Shown here piece by piece: positions 31,606 to 40,659 of a DNA stretch of 64,000 nucleotides (the stretch's first letter is position 1; every line of letters begins with the position of its first letter). The stretch lies in the NCBI GenBank assembly GCA_900317755.1, contig ONHZ01000025.1, forward strand, positions 1 through 64,000, read 5' to 3'. Below the pieces are notes generated by a model, which was not told the origin of the DNA, searched no databases, and worked only from the letters and a program-made list of their open reading frames with translations. Both the position numbers and the translations under genes were made by a program. This DNA comes from an uncultured Lachnospiraceae bacterium. GTDB lineage: Bacteria; Bacillota; Clostridia; Lachnospirales; Lachnospiraceae.

Positions 31606-32139
31606 ATGAAAATGTATGCAGTCGGAGATTATCTTATGCATGAAAAGTCCGGTGTATGCGTTGTTGAGGACATCAGTGAAAAGGCTATGAGCGGCAAAGG
31701 CTCGGAGAAATTATATTATTCCCTGAGACCTATATTCGAAAAAGATTCTACTGTTCTTACCCCTGTTGATTCGACAGTCCGTATGCGTGACATTCTTACA
31801 AGTGATCAGATTTCAGATTTACTAGACAAGGTTCCTTCGCTCCCATTTATTCAGGGAAGCAATCCTCGTGCCATCACAGAGATTTTCAAAGAGAAGATTT
31901 CTGCCTTTGATATTGACGAGCTTGCGACAGTCGTAAAGTCCATCTATATCAGAAAAGAACTGCGTCTTGCCAAGGGTAAAAAAGTAATGAGCTCAGATGA
32001 GAAGATTATGCAGTTTGCTGGAAAGAGATTGTTTGAGGAGATTGCCTTTGTTCTTGACGAAGATGTAAAGGATGCTGAAAAGGCATTTGATGAAAGAGTC
32101 CTTCCAGAGCTGAAGGGTTACCTTGAAGCTGCATCGTAG
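31606..32139 (+). CDS. CarD/CdnL-family transcription regulator
   Basis: A 177-residue RNA-polymerase-binding protein. The N-terminal CarD/TRCF-type Tudor-like domain has YAVGDYLMHEKSGVCVVEDI near residues 4-23 and YYSLRPIFEKDSTVLTPVD near 37-55; the rest is a helical domain with FKEKISAFDIDELATVV. CarD proteins bind the polymerase beta subunit and tune open-complex formation, often at rRNA promoters. It is followed after eight bases by a small unknown gene and then an amidase gene. Confidence 0.9.
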   Translation: MKMYAVGDYLMHEKSGVCVVEDISEKAMSGKGSEKLYYSLRPIFEKDSTVLTPVDSTVRMRDILTSDQISDLLDKVPSLPFIQGSNPRAITEIFKEKISAFDIDELATVVKSIYIRKELRLAKGKKVMSSDEKIMQFAGKRLFEEIAFVLDEDVKDAEKAFDERVLPELKGYLEAAS

Positions 32140-32147
32140 GAGAAACC

Positions 32148-32471
32148 ATGGTTACATTACTTGCAGAGCAGAGTGTAGATCACAAAATTACAAATCATCT
32201 TTCCATTCTGATTGGAAATTATGAATATTACTATGCAGCCGGTCTCATTTCACAAAAAATAGATATTGATCCTGATATTATTTCTGCCCCAGAAAAGCTT
32301 GATAATGTAATTAAAAAAGGTCTTGCAGATTTTCATCCTGAAGACGAAAATACTGAATATTTATGTACATTATTGAAAAAATATGAGATGAAATCAGCTG
32401 AATTTGATGATGATATGAAGGAGCTTTTCAGGCTTGGAAAAGAGTCTGGAATCCTTAATGAAGATGTCTAA
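32148..32471 (+). CDS. small acidic protein, unknown function
   Basis: I do not recognise a family. The 107-residue soluble protein is acidic and probably mostly helical, without signal peptide or membrane span. AGGAGA precedes ATG 32148 at normal distance, eight bases after carD, and its last eight bases overlap the amidase start, so it is likely a real operon member. Nothing in it suggests a function. Confidence 0.65.
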   Translation: MVTLLAEQSVDHKITNHLSILIGNYEYYYAAGLISQKIDIDPDIISAPEKLDNVIKKGLADFHPEDENTEYLCTLLKKYEMKSAEFDDDMKELFRLGKESGILNEDV

Positions 32472-33192
32472 AAAAAGAAATTACAGAGCACTTCGAATCA
32501 AAAGAGCAATTAGAAACGGAATACTATATGGTCTTGCGTTAGTAGGATTTATCTCGATTATTTTTTATATTTTCTCCGGAATCAAAAAAGTAAAAGAAAA
32601 GAATGAGCAGATTTTCATTGTCACGACGAGACCCGAGATGACAGTTGATCTGCTGACGCCAAATGAATTTTCCAGGCCCCAGCTCGCCCTTGAAAAAGTA
32701 AATGCTATAGTTGTTCATTATACGGCAAATCCTGGCACTACTGCTGCGCAGAACAGGAGTTACTTTGAGGGGCTTAAGGATACAGGACTTACGCATGCGA
32801 GCAGCCATTTCATCATTGGCCTGGATGGTGAAATAATCCAGTGCATTCCTACAAGTGAGCAGTGCTATGCTTCAAATGATAGGAATGCTGATTCTGTTTC
32901 TATCGAATGCTGTATTCCGGATGATACTGGCAAATTCAATGATTCCACGTACCAGAGTTGTGTTTATTTATGCGCATGGCTTTGCGGCAGATTTAATCTT
33001 GATCCATCCGTTGACATTATCAGACACTATGATATTACAGGAAAGGACTGTCCAAAATATTTCGTAGAACATCCTGCTGCATGGACAAAGTTTGTAGAAG
33101 ACGTCAAGACCTATATAAAGAACAATGGACAGTATGTAAACAAAAATTATTACAGCAGTGGTACGAGCGGGACAGACTCCACAGGAAATTGA
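32464..33192 (+). CDS. membrane-anchored N-acetylmuramoyl-L-alanine amidase (PGRP/amidase_2 type)
   Basis: Cleaves the link between muramic acid and the stem peptide of peptidoglycan. The 242-residue protein has an N-terminal basic segment and one membrane span at about residues 19-41, then an amidase_2/PGRP domain outside the cell. The zinc ligands are visible as His85 in VVHYTAN, His188 in RHYDITGKDCP and Cys196, and SSHFIIGLDGEIIQ forms the core strand. The C-terminus is Ser/Thr/Gly-rich. I start at ATG 32464, eight bases before the end of the preceding gene; upstream in-frame starts (32434, 32458) have no better ribosome site. Confidence 0.88.
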   Translation: MSKKRNYRALRIKRAIRNGILYGLALVGFISIIFYIFSGIKKVKEKNEQIFIVTTRPEMTVDLLTPNEFSRPQLALEKVNAIVVHYTANPGTTAAQNRSYFEGLKDTGLTHASSHFIIGLDGEIIQCIPTSEQCYASNDRNADSVSIECCIPDDTGKFNDSTYQSCVYLCAWLCGRFNLDPSVDIIRHYDITGKDCPKYFVEHPAAWTKFVEDVKTYIKNNGQYVNKNYYSSGTSGTDSTGN

Positions 33193-33219
33193 TAAATAGT
33201 AGATAAGGCTAAATATATA

Positions 33220-33765
33220 TTGAATAAAAAACTCATAAAAATTTCAGACAGATTACTTACCATCATTATTTTTGCGCTTTATCCAGCTGCACTGGTATTT
33301 ACCTTCCTCTCTGAATTCGGCGTTATTGAAAATTCCCTGACGCTCAAGGCGTCGCTAATTGTACATGGCGCAGTTCTCGCAGAGGATGTTTTTATTCCAA
33401 TGATTCTGATTCCGCTCACGGGCTTCATTTTCTGTTCTATTCTTAGAAGATGCATTAATAGAAAAAGGCCCTTCGCCGTGACTGGCGAAGAACCTTTGAT
33501 TGAAAAGAAAAATGAGGGCAGGAGCTTTCCAAGCCGTCATGCTTTTTCTGCATTTGTAATTGGACTTACAATTCTGTTTCTTTCCATTTCCCTAAATATG
33601 ACAGTCGGCGTAATCGTTGGCATAGTCATACTAATTCTTGGTGCAATGATCTGCCACCTCAGAGTCCTTGCGAAAATCCACTATCCGTCAGATGTGATTT
33701 TCGGTGCCTGCTTCGGCGCAGTGTGGGCGGTCGTTGGACTAATCGTTTATTATTGTTTTATTTAA
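33220..33765 (+). CDS. PAP2-family membrane phosphatase
   Basis: A 181-residue protein with five to six hydrophobic segments and the three PAP2 motifs: RRCINRKRPF near residues 77-86, PSRHAFSA near 103-110, and LRVLAKIHYPSD near 147-158. Such enzymes dephosphorylate phosphatidic acid, phosphatidylglycerol phosphate or undecaprenyl pyrophosphate; the substrate cannot be read from the sequence. The start is TTG 33220. Its last four bases overlap the stop of dapL on the other strand. Confidence 0.87.
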   Translation: MNKKLIKISDRLLTIIIFALYPAALVFTFLSEFGVIENSLTLKASLIVHGAVLAEDVFIPMILIPLTGFIFCSILRRCINRKRPFAVTGEEPLIEKKNEGRSFPSRHAFSAFVIGLTILFLSISLNMTVGVIVGIVILILGAMICHLRVLAKIHYPSDVIFGACFGAVWAVVGLIVYYCFI

Positions 33766-34973
33766 AGCTTTTTGATCCTGTCAATTGCACGTACTGTGTT
33801 TTCGTAGGTTCCGAAAGCGGTGAGGCGGAAGTAGTGCTCGCCTGAAGGACCGAAGCCTGAGCCAGGTGTTCCTACGACATTTGCAGTTGTAAGAAGATAA
33901 TCAAAGAATTCCCAAGATGTCATATTGTCCTTTGTCTTCAGCCAGATATATGGGGCATTAATGCCACCATATACTTCGTAGCCGGCATCTTTCAGTCCAT
34001 TTAGGATGTAGGAAGCATTCTTCATGTAGTATGCGACCTGTGCCTTTGTTTCCTTCTGACCTTCTTTAGAATAAACTGCCTCACCGGCTCTTTGTACGAT
34101 ATAAGGTGCGCCGTTGAACTTGGTGCCGTGACGACGGGCCCACATGTCATGAAGTGAAGCGCCATTTCTCTTTAAGTCCTTTGGAACAATCGTAGCGCCG
34201 AGACGAAGGCCTGTGAAACCTGCATTCTTTGAGAAGGAACGGATTTCAATTGCGCAGGTTCTTGCACCTTCGCACTCATAGATTGTGTGAGGAACATCAT
34301 CCTCAGAAATATATGCCTCATAAGCGGAATCAAAGATAATGACAGAATCATGCTCATTTGCGTAGTCAACCCACTTCTGGAGCTCGTCTTTCTTTAAAGT
34401 CGTTCCTGTAGGGTTGTTCGGAAGGCAGAGGTAGATGACGTCCGGAACCTTGTCAGGGAATGACGGGATGAAGTTGTTTTCAGCTGTGCATGGCATATAA
34501 ACCACATTTGACCAGACACCGGTCTTTTCATCATATACGCCGGTACGTCCACCCATTACATTTGAATCAACGTATACAGGATAAACGGGATCTGTAACAG
34601 CGATGACAGCATCTTCTGAGAAGAGCTCCTGAATATTTCCTGAATCTGACTTTGCGCCGTCTGAAATAAATACTTCGTCAGGCTCAATGTTGCAGCCTCT
34701 TGCTTTATAATCGCATTCACTCATCTTTTCACGGAGGAAGCTGTAGCCGAGGTCAGGAGCATAACCGTGGAAGCCTTCAGGTGTTCCCATTTCGTCCACT
34801 GCTTTGTGAAGTGCCTTGATGACAGCCGGGCATATAGGCTGGGTGACATCACCGATACCAAGCTTGATTACATCCTTGTCAGGATTTGCAGCCGTATATT
34901 CGGCAACTTTCTTTGCAATCGTGGAAAACAGGTAGCTTCCAGGGAGTTTCAGATAATTCTCATTTACGTTCAT
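33762..34973 (-). CDS. dapL: LL-diaminopimelate aminotransferase
   Basis: Converts tetrahydrodipicolinate directly to LL-diaminopimelate, bypassing the acylated DapD/E route of lysine and cell-wall synthesis. The 403-residue fold type I PLP enzyme has the family start YLFSTIAKKVAEY, KLGIGDVTQP near 37-46, HGYAPDLGY near 68-76, the PLP-phosphate region CLPNNPTGT near 173-181 and the Schiff-base Lys in RSFSKNAGFTGLRLG. It is the last gene of the minus-strand operon hisA-dapF-dapL. DapF upstream uses its product. Confidence 0.96.
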   Translation of the reverse strand: MNVNENYLKLPGSYLFSTIAKKVAEYTAANPDKDVIKLGIGDVTQPICPAVIKALHKAVDEMGTPEGFHGYAPDLGYSFLREKMSECDYKARGCNIEPDEVFISDGAKSDSGNIQELFSEDAVIAVTDPVYPVYVDSNVMGGRTGVYDEKTGVWSNVVYMPCTAENNFIPSFPDKVPDVIYLCLPNNPTGTTLKKDELQKWVDYANEHDSVIIFDSAYEAYISEDDVPHTIYECEGARTCAIEIRSFSKNAGFTGLRLGATIVPKDLKRNGASLHDMWARRHGTKFNGAPYIVQRAGEAVYSKEGQKETKAQVAYYMKNASYILNGLKDAGYEVYGGINAPYIWLKTKDNMTSWEFFDYLLTTANVVGTPGSGFGPSGEHYFRLTAFGTYENTVRAIDRIKKL

Positions 34974-34995
34974 TTTCTTCTTGCCTTTCTATTGA

Positions 34996-35874
34996 TCAAC
35001 ATGTATAAATCTTTACATCATCCTTTTCGAAATCCTTTGGAAAAGTGATTTCTCCAGAGAAGACTTCAGTGGCAGGACCTGTAAGATAAATCTGGTTATT
35101 GTCTTTGTCATATTCGACAGTCAGATGTCCGCCGAGAAGCTCTATATCTACCTTTGAATCAATGAAGCCATTCGTAAAGCAGGAGACCGCTGACGCACAG
35201 GCACCTGTTCCGCAGGCTAAGGTCTCTCCAGAGCCTCTTTCCCAGACACGCATCTTTAAGTGCTGCTTGTCAATGACATTGATGAATTCTGTATTGATCC
35301 TATTAGGAAAGAGAGGATTGTTTTCAAACTTTGGGCCGATTTCTGGAAGATTTAATTTGTTTACATCCTCATCAATGACGACAACGCAGTGTGGATTTCC
35401 GACTGAAACGCAGGTCGCATTATAGATTTTTCCGCCAACCTCAAGCGGCTCATTGATCATATTGTTTTCTGGATAAGTAACTGGAATCTTTCTGCAGTCG
35501 AATTCTGCGGCTCCCATGTCGACTCTTACAGTCTCAACCCTGCCATCCTTTACGTGAAGGTTAAGCGTCTTGATACCGGCTTTTGTCTCGATTTTCAGGA
35601 CTTCCTTCTGGGTGAGCTTGTGATCATATACATATTTCCCCACGCAGCGGATTCCGTTTCCGCACATCTCGCCTTCGCTGCCGTCCGCATTGAACATAAT
35701 CATTCTAAAATCTGCAGTTTCTGAAGGTGCAATCAGAATAAGACCATCAGAGCCGATGCCAAAGTGCCTGTCCGATACGAACATTGAAACCTGGGAAGGC
35801 TCAGAAATCATTTCTTTTGTGCAGTCAACATATACATAATCGTTGCCGCAGCCGTGCATTTTTGTAAATTTCAT
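34996..35874 (-). CDS. dapF: diaminopimelate epimerase
   Basis: Converts LL- to meso-diaminopimelate for lysine and peptidoglycan. The 292-residue protein has both catalytic cysteines, Cys71 in EMCGNGIRC and Cys221 in LACGTGACAS, with HGCGNDYVYVD near 7-17 and SVGNPHCVV near 157-165. I start at 35874 (MKFTKMHGCGND), preceded by AAGGTGGG; an in-frame start at 35916 would add 14 unconserved residues. dapL follows 22 bases downstream. The gene order links the last two steps to meso-DAP. Confidence 0.96.
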   Translation of the reverse strand: MKFTKMHGCGNDYVYVDCTKEMISEPSQVSMFVSDRHFGIGSDGLILIAPSETADFRMIMFNADGSEGEMCGNGIRCVGKYVYDHKLTQKEVLKIETKAGIKTLNLHVKDGRVETVRVDMGAAEFDCRKIPVTYPENNMINEPLEVGGKIYNATCVSVGNPHCVVVIDEDVNKLNLPEIGPKFENNPLFPNRINTEFINVIDKQHLKMRVWERGSGETLACGTGACASAVSCFTNGFIDSKVDIELLGGHLTVEYDKDNNQIYLTGPATEVFSGEITFPKDFEKDDVKIYTC

Positions 35875-35942
35875 ATTTCCCACCTTAATATAAAATACGG
35901 TTTTCAGTTCCTTCATTAATTTTAAAATAATAATTATTTTGC

Positions 35943-36740
35943 TTAGTCTTCATTTAGTGTCTGAAATAATTTCACCGTCTCATCAAAGTCCATAGCTCCA
36001 CCGTAAATAGACAGCGCAGAGCCAATCGTGACATCGACTTTGCCTTTGCCAAGCTCGTTTATTTTCTTTACGTCATCAAAAGAAGCAATGCCACCAGCGT
36101 ATGTAATCGGTCTTGTGAATGGAGCAGCACTGCCAAGCATCTCGACCAGTTCTCCATCAAAGCCCTGCTTTTTTCCTTCGACACCTATTCCGTGAATTAA
36201 GAATTCATCACAGTAAGCAAATAGTCCTTCAAAAAGAGAAAGAGAAACGACAAGTGAAGTCTCTTTCTGCCATCTGTCAATGTAGACGTGGTATTTGCCA
36301 TCAGAAGACTTCTTGCAGCTTACATCAATAATGAGGTGCTTAGGACCGACTGTTTCAGAAATCTCTTTCAGCCTGTAGTCTGAAAAAATGCCATTTTCAA
36401 AAAGAAAGCTTGTCACAATGACATGGCTTGCACCATTTTCTATGAATTCACCGGCATTCTCAGAATTAATACCGCCGCCTACTGCAAAACCGTCTGGATA
36501 TGTATTAAGAGCAGAGAGCGCTTCATTTTTTGAGCTTTGGTAAAAACCGGAGTCTTTGCTATTTAAGATAATGACATGTCCGCCCTTTAGATTGTTTTTC
36601 TTGAAAAGCTCAGCATAGTATAATGCGCCTTTTACAGCCTTAAAATTTTCTTCGGCAGTATCTCCTTCGTCAGAAAGAGAAGAGCCGATGATCTGCTTTA
36701 CTGTACCGTTATGAATATCTATACAAGGGCGAAGTCTCAT
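35943..36740 (-). CDS. hisA: HisA, eukaryote-like (HIS6-type) ProFAR isomerase
   Basis: Isomerises ProFAR to PRFAR in histidine synthesis. The 265-residue protein resembles fungal and plant HIS6 more than common bacterial HisA: CIDIHNGTVKQIIGSSL near residues 6-22, YYAELFKKNNLKGGHVIIL split near 42-60, VGGGIN near 87-92, VIVTSFLFENG, DVSCKKSSDGKYHVYIDRWQ split near 148-167, EFLIHGIGVEGKKQGFDGEL, YAGGI and VDVTIGSAL. It is far from hisH and hisF (24742-26122) and heads an operon with dapF and dapL. It could have been acquired separately to replace the usual HisA. Confidence 0.9.
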   Translation of the reverse strand: MRLRPCIDIHNGTVKQIIGSSLSDEGDTAEENFKAVKGALYYAELFKKNNLKGGHVIILNSKDSGFYQSSKNEALSALNTYPDGFAVGGGINSENAGEFIENGASHVIVTSFLFENGIFSDYRLKEISETVGPKHLIIDVSCKKSSDGKYHVYIDRWQKETSLVVSLSLFEGLFAYCDEFLIHGIGVEGKKQGFDGELVEMLGSAAPFTRPITYAGGIASFDDVKKINELGKGKVDVTIGSALSIYGGAMDFDETVKLFQTLNED

Positions 36741-36781
36741 TTAATAAACCTAATAAATCAATATTAAACACTTTGCACTGT

Positions 36782-36810
36782 ATTTTAATTATTAGTATTG
36801 AATGTGTCAA
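36782..36810 (-). promoter_or_regulatory. promoter of the hisA-dapF-dapL operon
   Basis: On the minus strand, TTGACA (36805-36810), 17 bases, TAAAAT (36782-36787), about 40 bases before the hisA start. The upstream edge lies six bases from the cloverleaf element at 36817. Confidence 0.75.
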
Positions 36811-36816
36811 ATATTT

Positions 36817-36985
36817 GTTACAGTTCACGCGCCATTTCATTCGTAATTTACGCTCACTTCGTGAGCTCTCCCACTGCTACGCAGTAAAATTACTCATGAA
36901 AAGGCGCTCCCAGCATACTTACATACAGAATAATTTGCGTGCAAGCACGCATTATTCTGTATATTAAGTATGCGTGAACTGTAAC
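36817..36985. repeat. 169-nt cloverleaf-like self-complementary element between hisA and guaB
   Basis: The two ends are a perfect 14-bp inverted repeat (36817-36830 and 36972-36985, GTTACAGTTCACGC). Arm A (36831-36905) closes with GCC/GGC, TTTCAT/ATGAAA and GTAATTT/AAATTAC and carries two small hairpins, 36852-36866 (GCTCAC, loop TTC) and 36873-36885 (ACTGC, loop TAC). Arm B is one long hairpin: ATACTTA/TAAGTAT, ACAGAATAAT (36925-36934) with ATTATTCTGT (36951-36960), and GCGTGC/GCACGC at the tip. No transposase or clear target duplication is visible. Confidence 0.8.
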
Positions 36986-37036
36986 ATCATATCGATTCAT
37001 TAAAAATCTTCGTTAATAAATTAACTTTATTTCGTG

Positions 37037-37065
37037 TTGACTTTGCTTAATTATTTTGATACATT
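37037..37065 (+). promoter_or_regulatory. promoter of guaB
   Basis: TTGACT, 17 bases, TACATT. It gives a leader of about 75 bases before ATG 37147, with no recognised riboswitch. The 406-base gap 36741-37146 therefore holds two divergent promoters with the cloverleaf element between them. Confidence 0.65.
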
Positions 37066-37068
37066 TAG

Positions 37069-38607
<1,539 letters not shown>

Positions 38608-38694
38608 AATATAATTACTATCAAAAAACGACATATCCAGGCGTTTTGGTAGCAGACAAAAGAATTTTTCAAGATTTATTCGTGAAAAATAAAA

Positions 38695-38739
38695 GGAGTT
38701 GTACAAAATGAATTAATCATTCTGCACAGCTTCTTTTTG
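38695..38739 (+). terminator. rho-independent terminator after guaB
   Basis: A 17-base stem (38695-38711 with 38717-38733; 15 pairs counting two G-U), five-base loop, then TTTTTG. A weaker hairpin lies just upstream at about 38621-38652. Confidence 0.75.
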
Positions 38740-38762
38740 TGTGTAAAATATTAATTAATTTA

Positions 38763-38791
38763 TTGACAAATCTTCCATTAGGAAGTAAAGT
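38763..38791 (+). promoter_or_regulatory. orphan promoter in the guaB to anti-sigma gap
   Basis: Exact TTGACA, 17 bases, TAAAGT. It points into 150 bases with no credible coding sequence and toward a convergent gene. Confidence 0.55.
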
Positions 38792-38797
38792 CTGCAC

Positions 38798-38914
38798 TAA
38801 ATTTCATGGCAGCTGGAACATGGCTAATAATTAGAGACTATTTTAATAAAAAAAGCTAAAAGGTTAATAGTTCTTCTCTCAGTTATCTTATATGGCGGTT
38901 CTGGCTGCCATTTT
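38798..38914 (+). ncRNA. candidate small RNA of about 120 nt
   Basis: A transcript from the 38763 promoter would start near 38798. It would contain an ACTATT/AATAGT stem and end at the hairpin TGGCGG/CTGCCA (38893-38898 with 38905-38910, one G-U pair) followed by TTTT. The only reading frame is 17 codons without a ribosome site. The terminator is weak. In the 332-base gap 38608-38939 nothing else is recognised. Confidence 0.35.
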
Positions 38915-38939
38915 CTGTCTTATATTCATTTATGCTCAG

Positions 38940-39845
38940 TTACTTTGAAAGCTTCAGACTGCCATAGACATGCTCGAGTTCACTTGCATATTTCTCTGAC
39001 CAGTCAGATCGGTTCGTTGCAATAAGTCCCTTATTTGCGCCATTAAATATGATGTAGTCATATGCCTGCTCTGTATCATTTTTAATGTCGCCATCTTTGT
39101 TGTAGGTTATGTAAACGACATTTCCATCCTGCAGATAATCTTCCTTGCTGTCATCCGGGTAAAGGATGATTGCCGGATCATTAGTAGACAGGTAATTAAT
39201 CTTGATAGAGCCGTTGTCTGCATCTAAGGTATTGTAATAAGCAAGCCCGCTTGGAACTTCAACAGAAAATGAGTAATCACTGCCTGCTACGGTAGTGACA
39301 GTTGCCTTCGGATTAGAGGCGGAGAGCTGCTTATCGAGATCATCTGAATTTGCAGAATCCGTTGATGCAGCATCTTCTGTTGAGCTTTCAGTAGTCGCAT
39401 TATCTTCGTTAGAAGCAGTATCTAGTGAAAATTCCTCGCCTAGAGAATTATCTATGGATTTTGAGGAATCATTCGTTCCTGCAGATCCGTCTGTTGTAGA
39501 TTCATCAGAAGCATCTTCAGTCGTTCCGGTGTCAAGAGCGACGTCAGTGCTTGAAGCAGTTGAATTATTCTTCTTATAAATATTTAGTGCAGAAACGAAG
39601 ATGAAAATTAGTGCAACAGCAGCAGCCATCGAAAGAACTGCACGGTAGACCTGGCTGAAGGTGGTCATGGTTTTCTTTTTCACAGGCTTTTTAGCAGATT
39701 TATGAGTTTTCGCATCAGTAATATCAGAAATATTATTATTTGATTCAGAACTTTCTGAAGAGTTCGTTTCCGAATATTTGTCTGCCTCATTTATATATTT
39801 CGCATCGACATTTCCGATGGCTTTTAATAATTCATCGCTTTTCAT
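38940..39845 (-). CDS. anti-sigma factor-like membrane protein
   Basis: A 301-residue protein encoded directly after an ECF-like sigma gene, with a four-base overlap. Residues 1-25 (ELLKAIGNVDAKYINEAD) are like the cytoplasmic ends of anti-sigma factors found in many Lachnospiraceae. A single membrane span lies at about 67-89 after a Lys-rich stretch, followed by an outside Ser/Thr/Asp-rich linker (90-175) and a beta-rich sensor domain. It probably holds the sigma factor at the membrane until a signal arrives. The specific signal is unknown. Confidence 0.8.
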   Translation of the reverse strand: MKSDELLKAIGNVDAKYINEADKYSETNSSESSESNNNISDITDAKTHKSAKKPVKKKTMTTFSQVYRAVLSMAAAVALIFIFVSALNIYKKNNSTASSTDVALDTGTTEDASDESTTDGSAGTNDSSKSIDNSLGEEFSLDTASNEDNATTESSTEDAASTDSANSDDLDKQLSASNPKATVTTVAGSDYSFSVEVPSGLAYYNTLDADNGSIKINYLSTNDPAIILYPDDSKEDYLQDGNVVYITYNKDGDIKNDTEQAYDYIIFNGANKGLIATNRSDWSEKYASELEHVYGSLKLSK

Positions 39846-40402
39846 ACGGTGTAACCTTCTTTCAAAAGAGTATCTTTAAGTTTTTCCCTGATCCGAAAAA
39901 GCATGGTCTTTGTCTTTGATTCAGAAATCGAAAATTCCTTTGCAATGTCAGAGACCCTGTCAAAGAAATAATAACGCCTCAAAAAGATGTTCCGCTGCTC
40001 ATTGGAAAGACTCCCTAGAAAATCATTGATGATTTCAGTAAGCTCTTCAGTCGTGATGTCGCTTTCGACATCCGTATTCCCGGAAAGGCATTCAGAAAGC
40101 TCATCGGAAAGCTCTACATAGGTGTGTGACCTTTTCATGGCATTTTCCTTCCTGAAATAGTCAATCGTGAGATTCCGGATGATCCTGCCGAGATAGGGGA
40201 AAAGGTAATCCCTTGGCTCCTGCGGGGGAATTGTCTCCCAGGCCTTCATATATGTGTCATTTTCGCATTCCTCGGAAATATCCTTGCTTCCTGAAAGGCG
40301 GAAAGAAAGAGAGCGGAGCTTAACACCATATTTAACTGAAGTTTCTTTTATGGCATGCTCATCCCGTTTTAGATATAAATCCACGATTTCAGTATCTTCC
40401 AT
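39842..40402 (-). CDS. ECF-type RNA polymerase sigma factor
   Basis: A 186-residue sigma-70 family factor of the extracytoplasmic-function type. Region 2 is at about residues 15-85 (ISEECENDTYMKAWETIPPQ, then FPYLGRIIRNLTIDYFRKE), and region 4 at about 125-180 (LGSLSNEQRNIFLRRYYFFD, then DIAKEFSISESKTKTMLFRIREKL, a helix-turn-helix). AAAGGAG precedes the start. A promoter-like pair with the ECF-style AAC and CGTA cores lies just upstream, so it probably drives its own operon with the anti-sigma gene. Confidence 0.93.
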   Translation of the reverse strand: MEDTEIVDLYLKRDEHAIKETSVKYGVKLRSLSFRLSGSKDISEECENDTYMKAWETIPPQEPRDYLFPYLGRIIRNLTIDYFRKENAMKRSHTYVELSDELSECLSGNTDVESDITTEELTEIINDFLGSLSNEQRNIFLRRYYFFDRVSDIAKEFSISESKTKTMLFRIREKLKDTLLKEGYTV

Positions 40403-40441
40403 TTATTTCTCCTTTATCGAAAGTTAACTTCCCTTACCCTG

Positions 40442-40469
40442 TAATACGAAAATAATAATCAAAGGTTAC
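40442..40469 (-). promoter_or_regulatory. candidate ECF-type autoregulated promoter
   Basis: On the minus strand, GTAACC (40464-40469), 15 bases, CGTATTA (40442-40448), about 40 bases before the sigma start. ECF promoters typically carry an AAC-type -35 and a CGT-type -10 at this spacing. Confidence 0.5.
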
Positions 40470-40526
40470 TAAATATTATAAAATATTTCAGAAAATAAAA
40501 AAGATTTTTTTCAAATTAACAATTCC

Positions 40527-40554
40527 TTGATCATATGTAGTAAACTAATAATGT
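40527..40554 (+). promoter_or_regulatory. weak promoter before the dehydrogenase gene
   Basis: TTGATC, 16 bases, TAATGT, about 105 bases before ATG 40660. Another exact TTGACA near 40559 has no good -10 partner. Confidence 0.3.
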
Positions 40555-40659
40555 TTTGTTGACAAGTGCACTATGAAGTACTGAGTTCAATTGAGAATTA
40601 GCAGAGCATATTGTGATATGTTTATTTAGTACAAAAAATCAAATAATACGAGGGGAAAA

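Noticed and set aside
36773..36967. A 64-codon reading frame inside the cloverleaf element
   Set aside because: It is a by-product of the self-complementary element, with no ribosome site or family pattern.
38800..38870. A 17-codon peptide in the guaB to anti-sigma gap
   Set aside because: No ribosome site, and it is better explained as part of a possible untranslated RNA.
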